Shown here in pieces: positions 7,697 through 8,690 of a DNA stretch of 8,690 nucleotides. The notes beneath the pieces were generated by a model, which saw only the letters and a list, made by a program, of their open reading frames with translations, did no database searches and was not told where the DNA came from. The stretch spans positions 1 through 8,690 of the forward strand of contig CAMWJQ010000150.1 of the NCBI GenBank assembly GCA_947174615.1, read 5' to 3'. The position numbers were made by a program, and so were the translations under genes. Position 1 is the stretch's first letter; every line of letters begins with the position of its first letter. The stretch is from an uncultured Lachnospiraceae bacterium. Its GTDB lineage: Bacteria > Bacillota > Clostridia > Lachnospirales > Lachnospiraceae.

Positions 7697-7708
7697 ATCA
7701 CGTAAGAT
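7681..7708 (+). promoter_or_regulatory. Candidate promoter for the chemoreceptor-like gene
   Basis: TTGAAA (7681-7686, inside the right arm of the palindrome) is followed after 16 bases by TAAGAT (7703-7708, 4 of 6). TATAAG at 7708-7713 is a better -10 by itself but has no -35 at proper distance. A start near 7715 would leave a leader of about 54 bases. I see no match to the flagellar sigma-28 consensus. Confidence 0.35.
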
Positions 7709-7719
7709 ATAAGTATCAG

Positions 7720-7741
7720 GTAATTAGCTTAAATTAATTAC
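7720..7741. repeat. Short inverted repeat in the leader of the chemoreceptor-like gene
   Basis: GTAATTA (7720-7726) and TAATTAC (7735-7741) are perfect inverted copies separated by 8 bases. The spacing of about 1.5 helical turns centre-to-centre is compatible with binding of a dimeric regulator, placed just downstream of the candidate promoter. AT-rich repeats of this size also arise by chance. Confidence 0.4.
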
Positions 7742-7756
7742 AATCTAAAAGGAAAC

Positions 7757-7760
7757 GGAG
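7757..7760 (+). promoter_or_regulatory. Ribosome binding site of the chemoreceptor-like gene
   Basis: GGAG, part of AAAGGAAACGGAG, lies 8 bases before the ATG at 7769 and marks that codon as the start. The next in-frame ATG (7799) has no such site. Confidence 0.7.
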
Positions 7761-7768
7761 ATTCATAA

Positions 7769-8617
7769 ATGATAACCAGAAAAAGAAAAACAATACTTAT
7801 GAAAGCTGTTTCAGAACTGAAACGTGCTGACTATTCCAGCGAACCAGAGTTAGGTGTTATGTATGACCGATTAGCTGATGGCAGAAAACGGTTTGCCGAG
7901 GTCTTTGACAAAAATATCAATGCTGTCATGCAGATTAGCTCTCTCGATCTGACAATGCAGCATCAGACGAAAAAAATTGTTGACATCTCTAAAAAAATTG
8001 CAAACGCCGCAGATACCATATTTGGATCAACCTCTGGAAGCACCAACAATCCTCAGGAGGAACTGACTAATACCATTATCAACATTTCAGAGAAGACAGA
8101 TCAGGTTTACAAAAAAATTGAGGAAGGGCAAAACGAATTAACCACCATCAAGGACTTTTCCTCACAGACGATCGCTGCTGCGGGCGAGATGCAGACGGAT
8201 ATGGATGAACTTATAAGCCTTATCAATCATATTAGTTCTATCTTGTCTGGCATTGATACAATTTCCCTCCAGACAAATCTGCTCGCCCTGAACGCCTCTG
8301 TCGAAGCAGCGAGAGCTGGCGAAGCGGGAAAAGGATTTGCAGTCGTTGCCGGCGAAATTCGCGAACTTGCAGAGGAGACCCAGAAACTGACAAAAGACAT
8401 GGGCACCTTTGTGGAAAACATGCGCCACGCTTCCAAAAAGAGTGTCCAGAGCTCTGACACCACGATTCAGTCTCTCAAATCAATGGCAGACAAAATCACA
8501 AATGTGTGGGAGCTGAATGACGAGAGCAAACGGCACATCGCGCAGATTAATGACTCTATCAGCTCTATGGCATCTGTCAGCGAAGAGATCAGCAGCGCTA
8601 TGGCAGAGATGGAAAAC
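7769..8617 (+). CDS. Soluble methyl-accepting chemotaxis-like protein, 3' end missing
   Basis: First 283 residues of a chemoreceptor-type signalling protein; the true end is not in the sequence. The diagnostic hairpin tip, which in chemoreceptors contacts CheA and CheW, is at residues 162-203: IDTISLQTNLLALNASVEAARAGE, then GKGFAVVAGEIRELAEE. The flanking sequence is heptad-like and Ser/Thr/Glu/Gln-rich, as in antiparallel coiled-coil arms. Residues 1 to about 75 are charged and lack any hydrophobic segment, so there is no transmembrane anchor and no recognisable PAS, Cache or globin sensor domain; it should be cytoplasmic. The frame stays open to the last base, but codons from 8618 on are adapter sequence, so the apparent tail LSDIHMSEPTRP... 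is false. It is transcribed away from the GH95 operon. Whether it takes part in motility or another signalling role cannot be told here. Confidence 0.9.
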
Positions 8618-8690
8618 CTGTCTGATATACACATGTCCGAGCCCACGAGACCGTACGAGATCTCGTATGCCGTCTTCTGCTTGAAAAAAA
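8618..8690 (+). other. Illumina Nextera adapter read-through (not genomic)
   Basis: Bases 8618-8636 match the 19-base Tn5 mosaic end CTGTCTCTTATACACATCT with three mismatches (8624, 8625, 8635). Bases 8637-8651 are the Nextera read-side extension CCGAGCCCACGAGAC exactly. Bases 8652-8659 (CGTACGAG) occupy the 8-base index position and differ by one base from what I remember as index N702 (CGTACTAG). Bases 8660-8683 are the P7 flow-cell end (ATCTCGTATGCC...TCTGCTTG) exactly, and 8684-8690 is the poly-A commonly read past a fragment end. Genomic sequence therefore stops at about 8617, with a few bases of uncertainty because the mismatched mosaic end could include real genomic bases. Confidence 0.97.

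Noticed and set aside
7680..7768. Flagellar sigma-28 promoter for the chemoreceptor-like gene
   Set aside because: I could not find a TAAA element with a GCCGATA-type partner at the right spacing.
8162..8463. Minus-strand open frames opposite the chemoreceptor tip
   Set aside because: They are antisense to the conserved receptor hairpin sequence, whose codon-level conservation explains the open frames.
8618..8690. Novel C-terminal domain or small peptide at the end of the chemoreceptor
   Set aside because: The sequence is the Nextera/P7 adapter; the apparent residues are translation of synthetic DNA.

Overview
The window looks like a contig from a gut-type member of the Bacillota, most likely Clostridia/Lachnospiraceae. 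This is an inference from roughly even base composition, strong Shine-Dalgarno sites, a YitT-family membrane protein, a soluble chemoreceptor-like protein and two intracellular glycoside hydrolases without signal peptides. No rRNA or other taxonomic marker is present. I see no tRNA, CRISPR array, insertion sequence or phage gene.

Layout. (1) 1-110: leader with a candidate promoter. (2) 111-2450 (+): GH31 alpha-xylosidase of the YicI type, followed by a strong hairpin terminator at 2475-2517. (3) 2529-4232 (-): M3-family oligoendopeptidase, convergent with yicI. (4) 4348-5208 (-): YitT-family membrane protein. (5) 5205-7514 (-): GH95 alpha-L-fucosidase/alpha-L-galactosidase family enzyme, whose stop codon overlaps the YitT start (ATGA). 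(6) 7515-7768: divergent regulatory region with a near-consensus minus-strand promoter, a long AT-rich palindrome and a smaller inverted repeat. (7) 7769-8617 (+): soluble methyl-accepting-chemotaxis-like protein, cut off at the end of the sequence. (8) 8618-8690: not genomic. It is Illumina Nextera read-through adapter (mosaic end, index read, P7 end, poly-A).

How the genes may work together. Both glycosidases appear cytoplasmic and would trim imported oligosaccharides from the non-reducing end. GH31 YicI removes alpha-xylosyl units and GH95 removes alpha-1,2-linked L-fucose or L-galactose. Both bonds occur in plant xyloglucan, so breakdown of (fuco/galacto)xyloglucan oligosaccharides is an attractive but unproven reading; no transporter, beta-galactosidase or endo-xyloglucanase is visible here. 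GH95 and YitT are probably co-transcribed from the promoter near 7563-7591. The peptidase may be part of that operon or separate, because a 115-base gap with a hairpin lies between it and YitT.

I found no convincing new multi-gene system. The points most worth a second look are the adapter tail that creates a false C-terminus on the chemoreceptor gene, the divergent palindrome, the threonine at a GH95 specificity position, and the overlap of a glycosidase gene with a YitT gene.
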